Positions 51,868 to 60,676 of a DNA stretch of 64,000 nt are shown here, piece by piece. Origin of the DNA: Sphingomonas sp. TDK1 (lineage in GTDB: Bacteria > Pseudomonadota > Alphaproteobacteria > Sphingomonadales > Sphingomonadaceae); assembly GCF_001650735.1 (NCBI RefSeq), contig NZ_LXVY01000034.1, positions 124,001 to 188,000 of the forward strand, given 5' to 3'. The position numbers and the translations under genes are program-made. How positions within the stretch are numbered: position 1 is the first letter of the stretch; each line of letters begins with the position of its first letter. The notes below the pieces were generated by a model. It saw only the letters and a list, made by a program, of their open reading frames with translations, ran no database searches and was not told the DNA's origin.

Positions 51868-54800
51868 ATGAGTAAGCTCATGTGCCCTGCGACGCCGGGT
51901 GCGCCGCGCGATCGCGCTATTGCCGTTGCCTCCACTGCGACGGGCCACCTTTCCTCACCTGAAAAGAGGTTTTCCTCAGACGCAACGTCCGAGTTCGTCC
52001 TACCCGCTAGCAACTACTTGCAGCTCGACAATGACGACGGGATCCAGACTGTAACCGCCGTTGGGGCGGGCGCCTCTCAGAATGCCGGCCAAGCCCTTGA
52101 CCAGGAGAACCTCATGACTCAGGACGAAACCTCTTTCGGCACCCTCGCAACCACCCTCGATATTGCTTTCGGTGCCAACACCCGGCGCCAATACGGCGGC
52201 TTCGATCTTGGCTATACTGGTGGCGGTACCCTAGCAGTAGTCCAGGGTGATACGGCCGGTGTGTTTGCCGTTGTTGGCGGACGCCTTGTCCTCGCCGGTA
52301 CCGCAGGCGCTGCGCCGCCAGTTCTGGCAAGCAGCTACACACTGCAAATCTCGGATGGGGCGGGCTGGGCAGTCACCGCCAACGTCACCCGCGTGGATAA
52401 TGCGCGACACGTCGCGACTGTAGCCGAACTGGCGGCGCACGGCGCAGCACTGGGCGAGACCATCAAACTCCGCAACAATGCCTTTGTGTTCGGCAGCTCC
52501 ACCGACGGCAAGCGCATTGCTGGCCCGTCCGGCGCGTTCACCGGCGCGAACTGGTGCATTGTCGAGCCGGACATGCCGCTGCAAGCGAGCATCACAAACG
52601 TGTGGTGCAACGTCGGCGGGTTCAAGTTCCGCAACATGGTGTTCAACGGCGGCGGCGCCGGCATGGAGGCCCTGCGCATCGGGGGCGCAAACTACTTCAT
52701 CGACAGCTGCTATTTCAATGCGCCCGGCACGTGGGGGTTGTTCTCCAACCAGTCCATCAACAACGTCACGGTTCAAGATAGCACGTTTTACGACGTGCAA
52801 GACGCCATCTCTTTGGGCTCCGACGGCGGCACGGCTACCGGCTTCACCGCCCTGCGCAACGTGTTCGCCAAGCGCTATCAGGACGCCGTGCAACTTTTGA
52901 ATTATGGCAGTGTCCTGGTTCAGGATAATCTGTCAATCGACAAGTCTGGCGGCGCCGCCAGCCAAGCGCACCCCGATTTCGTCCAGCTATTCAACCGCAC
53001 TGCGGCGGCCGGTCCGGTGTCGCTGGGCACCTGTGTGGTTCGTGGCAACGTCGTTATTCGCGGCAATGGCCAGGACGGTGGCTATGCAGGCGACCATGGA
53101 GTCTTCATGTCCATGCACTCCGGCGGCCCCTATTATGACGAAATTACAGTTGAGAATAATTTCTTCCAGTCGACCAACGCAAATGCCATCAACTTGTCCA
53201 CCAGTGTGGTTGACGCGACTGTTCGAAACAATACCGCGGTTTACGACCCGAGTGCCCCCGACTTGATCGGCGTCGGTTCTGGTAAGGATTCTTACCCCTG
53301 CATTAAGGTAACGGCAACGGGAACTGTCATCGTCACCAAAAACATTGTGGCTGGCACGGTCACTGCCAGCGGCAATGCAGTGACGAATGCCAACAACCTC
53401 ACCGGCCAGCAATCTTTCGCCAGCCACCAAGCCATCTTCGCCAACCCCTACACCAACGGTTCGGGCAATAGCGGGATCGCAGCCACCGATTATGCCGCGC
53501 GCAAAGCCGATTTCGTCGCTCGCTATGCTACCATTGGCGCGGGCGCTGGTCTTGGGGCCTTCGCGCCTATCGCTACCATGACTCCTTATTTCCTGGTGGA
53601 TGCATATGATAGCCTGACTAATCATGCCGCGTCTAATGGCGCAGCCATATCGCTAGTGCCGCCACTGGTGCTCGGTACCAACTCCATTCAGCTCGATATG
53701 CGGGGGGCCGTGAACCCGTCTCTTAATACCACCACCTTCCCGGACACGAGCGATCCCGCAACTTGGGATCTGATCGGCTTCTGCGTTGATCCTGGTACAG
53801 ATCTTTTTAATTCAACCCAAACTGCCGCAAACCCGAAGTTCTACATGCCAAATAATGCGTTCTACGCGCACGCGGTCGATACTACGTATGGCAACAATCC
53901 TGACACGGACTTTTATCCAACCACTCGCGGCAAGCGGTGGCTGACCTTCAAGACGGATCGAATGCGCCTTGGCGGAGCCTGGGCCGGGGCGCCCATGACG
54001 ACCACAGGATCGGGCTCGAAAAAGCTTGTTGTGCAGGTTACCAATCAAAACAGCAATCGCAACCATTCGCTTAAGTTTGGACCATTTATCCGCCCTCAGC
54101 GTATAAAGCCTGCTATCGTGTGGACGTTTGATGACGTAAACGTAGGTCAATTCACTAAGGCTGCGCCTGCTATGCAAGCTGCTGCAAACGCCGCCGGAAT
54201 GCTTCATCCGTTCGTCGGCACTGGGATGATGTGTCTTGGTGGCCTTGATACTTCAACAAAGCTGACTTCTGCACAAGCGATGGTGCTCAAGAATAATTAT
54301 GGTTGGACCTGGAGTCTGGACAGCGCTAATGACGATCAGGCGTTTACGCAGTTTCCTTCAAGAGCCGCCGCCATTGCGCAGCTAAATCAGCTCCGCGATA
54401 ATTGTATCGCCCTCGGCTACTCAACTGTCGAAGATGCTAAAATGTTTTGTTATTCCTACGGCGGGCACACCTACGGTCAGCCGGGGCCGCTCAGCCTCAC
54501 GCCTAATGGTACCGACACCATTGGGAACGTGACCAACGGCATTCTGGCAAACGGCTACGCGGCCGGCATGGTTGTCAAGGGAACAGGTGCAGTCGGGAAC
54601 CCGATCCTGCTCGCTGTCAATCGTACAAGCATTTCAAGAATTGAATTCAAGTTCGACCGGCCCATTCCGGCTTCGGCAGCGCGTTCGTTCTACTTCTGCG
54701 CAACGCGACGCGGTTTGACGTACGCCGCGACCGGCAACGCACAAATTACGGTTGATACCACATATCTGGTTCCGGGGATGGGTATGGATGCGTATGGTGT

Positions 54801-55305
54801 GCCGTCCGGGCTCGTTATTACGTCTGTAGATGTTGAGGGCGTGAGTGGCATGATCACCATGTCTGGTAATGTACCAAGCGGAACTGGTGTTGCCAACTTC
54901 CATTTAAAGCACGGTGAGTTTGCACCGGGACTGATGGAAGATGCATTGCTTGAGGCAGGTTATTCGTTCGGCCGGTGGGGTAGCGCAGGTGGTGGCAACG
55001 GCATCTACACCGGTTATGGCCTCGACCCGCTAATCGCCATTCGACAGCCAGCAGCATCAATCGATGACGGTACGGCAGTTGGTGGCAACGCGAACGTTGT
55101 TGAAAAATGCAAAAACGAAATCATCGAAGCGACGGACAACGGTCGCGACTTGATTTGCTATATGCACTACGGCCCGCAGCAGAATGATGATAACTTTGTG
55201 CTGTTGGCACAATGGGCAGCTGCCCGATGTGCTGCCGGTGACTTCGACATTATAAGCCTGCGCGACTGGAAGGCGCGAGTGGATTCGAGATTGCCGATAG
55301 CCTAA
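51868..55305 (+). CDS. Large beta-helix / polysaccharide-deacetylase fusion protein
   Basis: 1145 residues if started at ATG 51868; ATG 52114, preceded by AGGAG seven bases away, is an alternative that removes 82 residues. Neither start gives a Sec signal. Residues ~110-180 look like a cadherin-type strand module; ~200-540 repeat short strands with Asn ladders (VQDSTFYDVQDAISLG, VENNFFQSTNANAINL) typical of right-handed parallel beta-helix (pectate lyase/tail-spike) folds; from ~745 a NodB-like deacetylase domain begins with IVWTFDDVN (~752) and SYGGHTYG. By eye its GC is clearly lower than that of neighbours. It could modify or cleave a surface polysaccharide, as phage tail spikes or exopolysaccharide enzymes do. 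Confidence 0.75.
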   Translation: MSKLMCPATPGAPRDRAIAVASTATGHLSSPEKRFSSDATSEFVLPASNYLQLDNDDGIQTVTAVGAGASQNAGQALDQENLMTQDETSFGTLATTLDIAFGANTRRQYGGFDLGYTGGGTLAVVQGDTAGVFAVVGGRLVLAGTAGAAPPVLASSYTLQISDGAGWAVTANVTRVDNARHVATVAELAAHGAALGETIKLRNNAFVFGSSTDGKRIAGPSGAFTGANWCIVEPDMPLQASITNVWCNVGGFKFRNMVFNGGGAGMEALRIGGANYFIDSCYFNAPGTWGLFSNQSINNVTVQDSTFYDVQDAISLGSDGGTATGFTALRNVFAKRYQDAVQLLNYGSVLVQDNLSIDKSGGAASQAHPDFVQLFNRTAAAGPVSLGTCVVRGNVVIRGNGQDGGYAGDHGVFMSMHSGGPYYDEITVENNFFQSTNANAINLSTSVVDATVRNNTAVYDPSAPDLIGVGSGKDSYPCIKVTATGTVIVTKNIVAGTVTASGNAVTNANNLTGQQSFASHQAIFANPYTNGSGNSGIAATDYAARKADFVARYATIGAGAGLGAFAPIATMTPYFLVDAYDSLTNHAASNGAAISLVPPLVLGTNSIQLDMRGAVNPSLNTTTFPDTSDPATWDLIGFCVDPGTDLFNSTQTAANPKFYMPNNAFYAHAVDTTYGNNPDTDFYPTTRGKRWLTFKTDRMRLGGAWAGAPMTTTGSGSKKLVVQVTNQNSNRNHSLKFGPFIRPQRIKPAIVWTFDDVNVGQFTKAAPAMQAAANAAGMLHPFVGTGMMCLGGLDTSTKLTSAQAMVLKNNYGWTWSLDSANDDQAFTQFPSRAAAIAQLNQLRDNCIALGYSTVEDAKMFCYSYGGHTYGQPGPLSLTPNGTDTIGNVTNGILANGYAAGMVVKGTGAVGNPILLAVNRTSISRIEFKFDRPIPASAARSFYFCATRRGLTYAATGNAQITVDTTYLVPGMGMDAYGVPSGLVITSVDVEGVSGMITMSGNVPSGTGVANFHLKHGEFAPGLMEDALLEAGYSFGRWGSAGGGNGIYTGYGLDPLIAIRQPAASIDDGTAVGGNANVVEKCKNEIIEATDNGRDLICYMHYGPQQNDDNFVLLAQWAAARCAAGDFDIISLRDWKARVDSRLPIA

Positions 55306-55334
55306 CGGGAACTCCCGCAAAAGGCCCGGGTCTG

Positions 55335-55380
55335 TAGGGCTCGCGTTGTTCGAGAAGTTTTCTCAACAGCGCGAGCCCTA
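55335..55380 (+). terminator. Long hairpin after the beta-helix gene
   Basis: Arms TAGGGCTCGCG (55335-55345) and CGCGAGCCCTA (55370-55380), with further pairing inside (TTGTTCGAGA against TCTCAACA). It begins 29 bases after the stop codon. It is a plausible transcription terminator or processed 3' end although no T-run follows. Confidence 0.55.
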
Positions 55381-55483
55381 CTCATGAGAGAACGGGACAT
55401 TCAGAACACCTGACGTGCGCCCCTGATTGTTACCAGTCAAAGATAGAGTCTCGCTCCTTCATGATGGTTGCTTGATGGCATGC

Positions 55484-55519
55484 CAAGGTGTCCGGGGGGG
55501 CATGCCCCCGGACACCTTG
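55484..55519. repeat. Perfect 15-bp inverted repeat
   Basis: CAAGGTGTCCGGGGG (55484-55498) and its exact reverse complement (55505-55519) with a GGCATG loop. It lies at the 3' edge of a transposase remnant and may be a terminator or an old element end. Confidence 0.6.
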
Positions 55520-55628
55520 ACCGGCGATCTCGGCGGGGTCTTCCCGCCCAGTTTCGAGTGCGCCTGACGTGGTTGTAGTCATGCCGCCAGGCGTCGAGCA
55601 CGAAGCGTATATTCTCAATTGCTGACAT
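55520..55628 (-). pseudogene. C-terminal remnant of an IS3-type transposase
   Basis: ENIRFVLDAWRHDYNHVR is the well-known end of IS3/IS407-type transposases, normally followed by PHSKLGGKTPAEIA. Here the frame shifts right after NHVR and AHSKLGGKTP continues in another frame, consistent with loss of two bases. Only this tail is left. It overlaps the last codons of the traD fragment. Confidence 0.65.
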
Positions 55629-55773
55629 TATCGCGCCCCTCGGCGTCCTGGCTTATCTCGGCGTTATCATCCGCGACAGGTGCGGCGGGAGGCGCAGCCT
55701 TCACAAGCGCGGTCGCGGCGCTCTTCTGAAGCGCTTCGAGACGTTTGTCAGCGTCTTCGCTAGCTTGTCCGGC
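55615..55773 (-). pseudogene. traD: 3' part of traD, cut off by the IS
   Basis: From the IS end at 55773 a minus-strand frame runs 52 codons (AGQASEDADKRLEALQKSAA and on) to a TGA at 55615. It continues the gene whose 5' part lies beyond the element at 57095-57406. It has no start of its own. Confidence 0.6.
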
Positions 55774-55812
55774 TGAACCGCGCCGGGTTTGCCGGAGGCC
55801 ATTGGATGTGAG

Positions 55813-56721
55813 TCACGCCGCCATACCGATCTGGTGTTCGGCAGCATAGTAGTTCGCTTCGGCTTCGGCAGGCGGAATGTTTCCGATGGGTTCGAGCAGC
55901 CGGCGATGGTTGAACCAGTCGACCCATTCGAGCGTGGCGTATTCGACGGCTTCGAAGCTGCGCCATGGCCCGCGTCGATGGATGACTTCAGCCTTGTACA
56001 GGCCGTTGATCGTCTCGGCCAAGGCATTGTCATAGCTGTCTCCGACGCTGCCGACGGAGGGTTCGATGCCGGCTTCTGCGAGGCGCTCGGTGTATTTGAT
56101 GGACACGTACTGGCTGCCGCGGTCCGAGTGGTGGACAAGGCCAGCACCTCGCGCAGGACGACGATCGTGCAGCGCCTGCTCGAGCGCGTCGAGGACGAAG
56201 CCGGCATGGGCGCTCCGGCTAACACGCCAGCCGACGATCCGCCGGGCGTAGGTGTCGATGACGAACGCCACGTAGACGAACCCCGCCCAGGTCGCCACGT
56301 AGGTGAAGTCCGACACCCACAGCATGTTCGGCGCCGGAGCACGGAACTGGCGGTTCACCCTATCGAGCGGGCATGGTGCCGCCTTGTCGCTGAGGGTTGT
56401 GCGCACCGGCTTGCCGCGGATCACGCCTGCCAGGCCCATCCTCCGCATCAGGCGGGCAACGGTACATCGGGCGACCTCGAACCCCTCGCGGCGCAGCTGC
56501 CGCCAGATCTTGCGGACGCCATAGACGCGGAAATTCTCCTCGAACACGCGGCGCACCTCCGGTCGGAGCACGTCGTCCCGCCGAGCCCGAGCCGACCGCC
56601 TGGTCGGCTCCATCCTTCTGGCAACATGGGCATGGTAGGTGGATGGGGCGATCGGCAGCACCCGGCAGATCGGCTCGACCCCGTACACCGCGCGGTGCGC
56701 GTCAATGAACGACACCATCAC
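55813..56721 (-). CDS. IS3-family transposase, OrfB (DDE integrase core)
   Basis: 302 residues. Rve integrase core with the three acidic residues in WVSDFTYVATW, HHSDRGSQYVS and DNALAETINGLYKAE, and a preceding HTH-21-like region (FRVYGVRKIWRQLRREG). It can start at GTG 56721, which overlaps the TGA of orfA, or be made as an OrfAB fusion by frameshifting as in other IS3 elements. All catalytic residues are intact. Confidence 0.93.
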   Translation of the reverse strand: MMVSFIDAHRAVYGVEPICRVLPIAPSTYHAHVARRMEPTRRSARARRDDVLRPEVRRVFEENFRVYGVRKIWRQLRREGFEVARCTVARLMRRMGLAGVIRGKPVRTTLSDKAAPCPLDRVNRQFRAPAPNMLWVSDFTYVATWAGFVYVAFVIDTYARRIVGWRVSRSAHAGFVLDALEQALHDRRPARGAGLVHHSDRGSQYVSIKYTERLAEAGIEPSVGSVGDSYDNALAETINGLYKAEVIHRRGPWRSFEAVEYATLEWVDWFNHRRLLEPIGNIPPAEAEANYYAAEHQIGMAA

Positions 56722-57044
56722 TTCGCTCGGCGGTCGAGCTCCGCCATCGCAAAATAGGCGGACGCCTTGCGAAGGATTTCGTTCGCTTGGCGCAGCTCGC
56801 GATTCTCGCGCTCCAAGGCTTTCATTCGCTCCGCGACATCACTGGGCACACCGCCGCGCATGCCGCTGTCCACCTCAGCTTTCTTAACCCATTCGTTGAG
56901 CGTCTGCCCGGAACAGCCGATCTTCGCCGCGATCGATACTATCGCCGACCACCGCGACGGGTGATCCTTCTCGTGTTCCAGCACCATCCGCACCGCGCGG
57001 GTGCGGACCTCAGGCGAGAACTTGTTCGTCGTCTTGCTCGTCAT
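56718..57044 (-). CDS. IS3-family transposase, OrfA
   Basis: 108 residues with a helix-turn-helix that binds the IS ends (SPEVRTRAVRMVLEHE, AAKIGCSGQTLNEWVKKAE) and a C-terminal leucine-zipper-like helix (MKALERENRELRQANEIL) for pairing with OrfB. Overlaps orfB by four bases. Confidence 0.93.
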   Translation of the reverse strand: MTSKTTNKFSPEVRTRAVRMVLEHEKDHPSRWSAIVSIAAKIGCSGQTLNEWVKKAEVDSGMRGGVPSDVAERMKALERENRELRQANEILRKASAYFAMAELDRRAK

Positions 57045-57094
57045 AGACCCTTCCTCTCAGGAGTTGGGGCCTCCGACAAACCCGGCGCGGTTCA

Positions 57095-57406
57095 TCTTTG
57101 CCATAACGTCAGCGCCTGATCGCGTTGTTCGCCTTTGAGCGTGGCTGCGGCGTCGATCATCACACCGAACAATACGGCGCGATCATCGTCGGTGAGTTCG
57201 ACCAATCCGGCTTTCGCAACCAGGCCGCCCAGCTCGATCAGCTGGCGCGTTCGTTCGCGGCGCTTCACCATCCAGTCCCGCGTGTCATTCCGCGCCCGTT
57301 GCGCTTCCAGACGATGCCGTGCCGCCGTCAGCTGCCGCAGTCGATGCCGCACGCGAACGAGCGCGGCCGCGAGCTTTTCCCTGCCGCTGAAAGAAGGCCG
57401 CGCCAC
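57095..57406 (-). pseudogene. traD: 5' part of traD (conjugal transfer), interrupted by IS
   Basis: About 104 codons from ATG 57406 to the IS end. The segment RRERTRQLIELGGLVAKAGL then VELTDDDRAVLFGVMIDAA is the TraD signature of Ti-type conjugation systems, where it is a small protein encoded between traC and traG. The frame stops at once inside the element. The rest is at 55615-55773. Confidence 0.8.
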
Positions 57407-57608
57407 GCTGGCGCCAGTCCTCCCGCATGATCATGTCCGACGCGCTGACAGCGGCGAGCAACGCGCCTGCCAGTTGCTCGACCGGTAGTGCATCGGCACC
57501 GGTCGCGACTACCAGCTCGCCAAGCTGCTGGAGCTTGGCTTGTTTGAGCTGCCTCGCTTTGCTGTCGAGCGCCTTCAGTTCCGAATCAAAGTCACGCGGT
57601 TTTCGCAT
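57285..57608 (-). CDS. traC: Conjugal transfer protein TraC (Ti type)
   Basis: 107 residues. MRKPRDFDSELKALDSKARQ, followed by LGELVVATGADALPVEQLAGALL, is typical of TraC, a relaxosome accessory protein of Agrobacterium-type plasmids. The C-terminal ~30 residues (Arg/Ala/Ser/Gly-rich) overlap the traD start by ~120 bases in another frame and may be unreal. Divergent from traA with oriT between, as in Ti plasmids. Confidence 0.78.
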   Translation of the reverse strand: MRKPRDFDSELKALDSKARQLKQAKLQQLGELVVATGADALPVEQLAGALLAAVSASDMIMREDWRQRGAAFFQRQGKARGRARSRAASTAAADGGTASSGSATGAE

Positions 57609-57714
57609 CGAAGCCTCCGCAGTTGATGGGTGATGATCGATGATTTAGGAACTGCGTCGATCAGCGCAAATGTCGTGAAACATCTTGGGATTATCACGTC
57701 GCGAAAAGATGAAA

Positions 57715-57760
57715 TCTTTTGAGGGCGCGCTTATACGTCGTGCCGACGTCGCTTGTTTGG
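57715..57760. other. oriT: Origin of transfer (oriT), Ti/RSF1010 type
   Basis: GGGCGCGCTTATACGTCG at 57723-57740 closely matches the nick region of Ti plasmid oriT (GGGCGCAATTATACGTCG as I recall it). An adjacent inverted repeat ACGTCG-TGC-CGACGT (57735-57749) fits the hairpin bound by the relaxase. It lies between divergent traC and traA, the usual place. Confidence 0.75.
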
Positions 57761-57778
57761 TGTAGATGGATTGCCGCT

Positions 57779-60676
57779 ATGGCGATCTACCATTTCTCGG
57801 CCAAGATCATCAGCCGCGCCAGTGGATCGTCGGCGCTTGCCGCTGCCGCCTATCGCTCCGCCTCGCGGTTGCACGACCAACGGCTCGACCGGCATCACGA
57901 CTTCTCGAACAAGGCGGGTGTCGTGCATTCCGAAGTGCTGCTGCCGGACGGCGCGCCCGAGCATTTCGCCGATCGGGAACAGCTGTGGAATGCCGTCGAA
58001 GCGGTGGAACTGCGCAAGGACGCGCAGCTTGCCCGCGAGATCGAGTTCGCGATCCCGCGCGAGCTGAACCAGGCCGAGGGCATTAGGCTGGCGCGCGAGT
58101 TCGTCCAGGCCGAATTCGTGAACCGCGGCATGGTCGCCGATCTCAATGTGCATTGGGATATCGGTGCCGATGGCGAACCCAAGCCGCACGCCCATGTCAT
58201 GCTGGCGTTGCGCGAAGTCGGCGAGGACGGGTTCGGCAAGAAGAACCGTGACTGGAACCGCACCGACCTGCTGGAGAAATGGCGCGAGCGCTGGGCCGGC
58301 CACGTCAATGCGCGTCTGGCCGAACTCGATATCGATGCGCGTGTCGATCACCGGTCGCTGGAAGCGCAGGGCATCGATCTCGAGCCGCAGCACAAGATCG
58401 GCCCAGCAGCGGCGCGTATGGCCGCCCAGGGGCTCGCGTCCGAACGGCTGGAAGAGCATTACGACATCGCGCGTGCCAATGGCGAGAAGCTGCGGGCCAA
58501 TCCGGCGCTGGCGCTCGATGCCATCACCCGCACCCAGGCGACCTTCACCACGCGCGATCTGGCGATGTTCGTGCATCGCCACAGCGAAGGGAAGGACCAG
58601 TTCGACCAGGTGATGGCGGCGGTGCGTGCGGCGCCCGAGCTGGTGAAGCTGGGCAAGGACGGGCGCGGCGAAGACCGCTTCACCAGCCGTGACATGATCG
58701 AGACCGAAGTGCGACTGGAGCGCGCGACCGTGAAGCTCGACGCCAGCCGCGGGCATGGCATGGACGAGCAGCATCGCAAGCTTGCCTTGGCGCGTGCCGA
58801 AATGCGCGGGCTGGCCCTGTCGAGCGAGCAGCGCAGCGCGTTTGATCACGTCACCAGCGGCAAGGATCTGGGGGTAATCGTCGGCTATGCCGGTACCGGC
58901 AAATCGGCGATGCTTGGCGTTGCGCGCAACGCATGGGAGAGCGCTGGCTATCAGGTGCAGGGGCTGGCGCTGTCCGGGATCGCCGCCGAGAATCTGGAAA
59001 GCGGCTCAGGCATCGCGTCGCGCACCATTGCCAGCATCGAGCATCAATGGGGGCAGGGGCGCGAACTGCTGACCGACAGGTCGATCCTCGTGATCGACGA
59101 AGCGGGGATGATCGGCAGCCGCCAGATGGAGCGGGTGATCGCCGAAGCCGAGAAGCGTCACGCGAAGGTGGTGCTGGTCGGCGATCCCGAGCAGTTGCAG
59201 GCGATTGAGGCCGGCGCAGCGTTTCGTTCGGTTGCCGAGCGGCATGGCGCTATCGAGATAACCGACATTCGCCGGCAGCGCGAGGACTGGCAGCGGCTGG
59301 CGACGCGGCAGCTCGCAACCGGGCGCACCGCCGAGGCGCTGGAGGCCTACCGGCAGCAGGATGCGCTTCAACTTGCCGACACGCGTGAAGCGGCGCGTGC
59401 CGCGCTGATCGATCGCTGGAACCGGCGGCGGCACGAGGCACCCAGCGCAAGCCGAATCATCCTTACCCATACCAATGACGAAGTGGCGGCGCTCAACCGG
59501 GCGGCGCGCGACCGGCTACGTGCACACGGCGAAATGGGTGAAGATGTCACTTGGCAGGTCGAGAAGGGCGAACGCCAGTTCGCCGCTGGCGATCGGGTCA
59601 TGTTTGGGCGCAACGAGCGCAGCCTGGGCGTCAAGAACGGATCGCTGGGGCGGATCGAAAGTGTCACCGCTACCCGCATGGCGGTGCTGCTCGATAATGG
59701 CGGTTCGGTCGCCTTCGACCTCAAGGACTATGCCGCGGTCGATCATGGCTATGCCGCGACCGTGCATAAGGCACAGGGTGTCACCGTCGACGAGGTGCAT
59801 GTGCTGGCAACACCGGGATTGGATCGGCACGCGGCCTATGTCGCATTGTCCCGACAGCGCGAGCGTGTGGACCTCCATTATGGCCGAGACGACTTTTCGG
59901 GCCATGCGACGCTGGCGGCGGCGCTGTCGCGCGAGCGGGGCAAGGATATGGCGTCCGACTATGCGCCCGAATTCGCAGCACGTCGGCAGATCGTGCTGCC
60001 GCCGTCGGTTCGGGCACCGCAGGCGGCACCCAAGCGCGACATGTTCGCCGGGCTGAAGTTGCGAGTATCGCCCGAAGTGCTGCCACCGGCACAGCTATTG
60101 GCACCTAAGCAGGCGCCGCAGCCTGAACCCGTGATCGTGCCGACGCGGGCCGTGCAGCGCCATGCGACGATTGTCCGCGCGATGCGCTTCGCGAATCGTG
60201 TTGGTGACCGCCACACCCCCGCACAGCGCGAGGAGCTCCAGGCGAGCCGTGCAGCGCTGAATGTGCTTGCTCCGTATGCCGCGCGCGATCTTGAGCTGGC
60301 GTTCTCCAACGATCCAAGTCTGATCCAGGAAGCGTCAGAAGGCCAGGTGGCAAGGTCGATCCGTGCCATGCAGTTCGAAGAAGATATTCGTGTCGATCCA
60401 CAGCTTCGCGCCGACGCTTTTGTCCAGCGCTGGCAGGCACTGGACCGACAGCGCCGGCTGCTGTTGCGAAATCAGGAGACCACCGACGCGAACAGGGTCG
60501 GCGACCGGATGATCGGCATGGCGAAGAGCCTTGAGCGCGATCCGCAGGTCGAGTCCATTTTGCGCAACCGAAAAGCCCAGCTCGGCTTGCCCGAGATGCA
60601 TGGAAGGAGCGTGGGTCAGAGCTTGGCAGACCTCATCGGCCGCAGCCGAAGCCGTGGGCTCAACATCGGGATGTGA
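57779..60676 (+). CDS. traA: Ti-type conjugative relaxase/helicase TraA
   Basis: 965 residues from ATG 57779 (MAIYHFSAKIISRASGSSAL, the conserved TraA start). MobA/MobL relaxase domain 1-~210 with the His motif PKPHAHVMLA (~136-144); then a RecD2/TraI-like helicase with Walker A GYAGTGKSAML (~370), Walker B ILVIDEAGMIGS, and the later motif ATVHKAQGVTVDEVH and YVALSRQRERV. The helicase C-terminal region ends with a helical tail. Somewhat shorter than the ~1100 residues of Ti TraA. It appears intact and could nick the adjacent oriT, but traG and a mating-pair system are not in the window. Confidence 0.93.
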   Translation: MAIYHFSAKIISRASGSSALAAAAYRSASRLHDQRLDRHHDFSNKAGVVHSEVLLPDGAPEHFADREQLWNAVEAVELRKDAQLAREIEFAIPRELNQAEGIRLAREFVQAEFVNRGMVADLNVHWDIGADGEPKPHAHVMLALREVGEDGFGKKNRDWNRTDLLEKWRERWAGHVNARLAELDIDARVDHRSLEAQGIDLEPQHKIGPAAARMAAQGLASERLEEHYDIARANGEKLRANPALALDAITRTQATFTTRDLAMFVHRHSEGKDQFDQVMAAVRAAPELVKLGKDGRGEDRFTSRDMIETEVRLERATVKLDASRGHGMDEQHRKLALARAEMRGLALSSEQRSAFDHVTSGKDLGVIVGYAGTGKSAMLGVARNAWESAGYQVQGLALSGIAAENLESGSGIASRTIASIEHQWGQGRELLTDRSILVIDEAGMIGSRQMERVIAEAEKRHAKVVLVGDPEQLQAIEAGAAFRSVAERHGAIEITDIRRQREDWQRLATRQLATGRTAEALEAYRQQDALQLADTREAARAALIDRWNRRRHEAPSASRIILTHTNDEVAALNRAARDRLRAHGEMGEDVTWQVEKGERQFAAGDRVMFGRNERSLGVKNGSLGRIESVTATRMAVLLDNGGSVAFDLKDYAAVDHGYAATVHKAQGVTVDEVHVLATPGLDRHAAYVALSRQRERVDLHYGRDDFSGHATLAAALSRERGKDMASDYAPEFAARRQIVLPPSVRAPQAAPKRDMFAGLKLRVSPEVLPPAQLLAPKQAPQPEPVIVPTRAVQRHATIVRAMRFANRVGDRHTPAQREELQASRAALNVLAPYAARDLELAFSNDPSLIQEASEGQVARSIRAMQFEEDIRVDPQLRADAFVQRWQALDRQRRLLLRNQETTDANRVGDRMIGMAKSLERDPQVESILRNRKAQLGLPEMHGRSVGQSLADLIGRSRSRGLNIGM

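Larger units (their letters stand above)
55774..57094 (-). mobile_element. IS3-family insertion sequence, complete
   Basis: 1321 bp with 27-bp terminal inverted repeats (55774-55800 and 57068-57094) that differ at one position; the ends start TGAACCGCGCCGGG. It carries orfA and orfB. Bases outside the two ends (GGC and TCT) do not match, so no target duplication remains. It sits within traD; the first three bases of one end supply a TGA stop to the 5' gene part. Confidence 0.92.
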
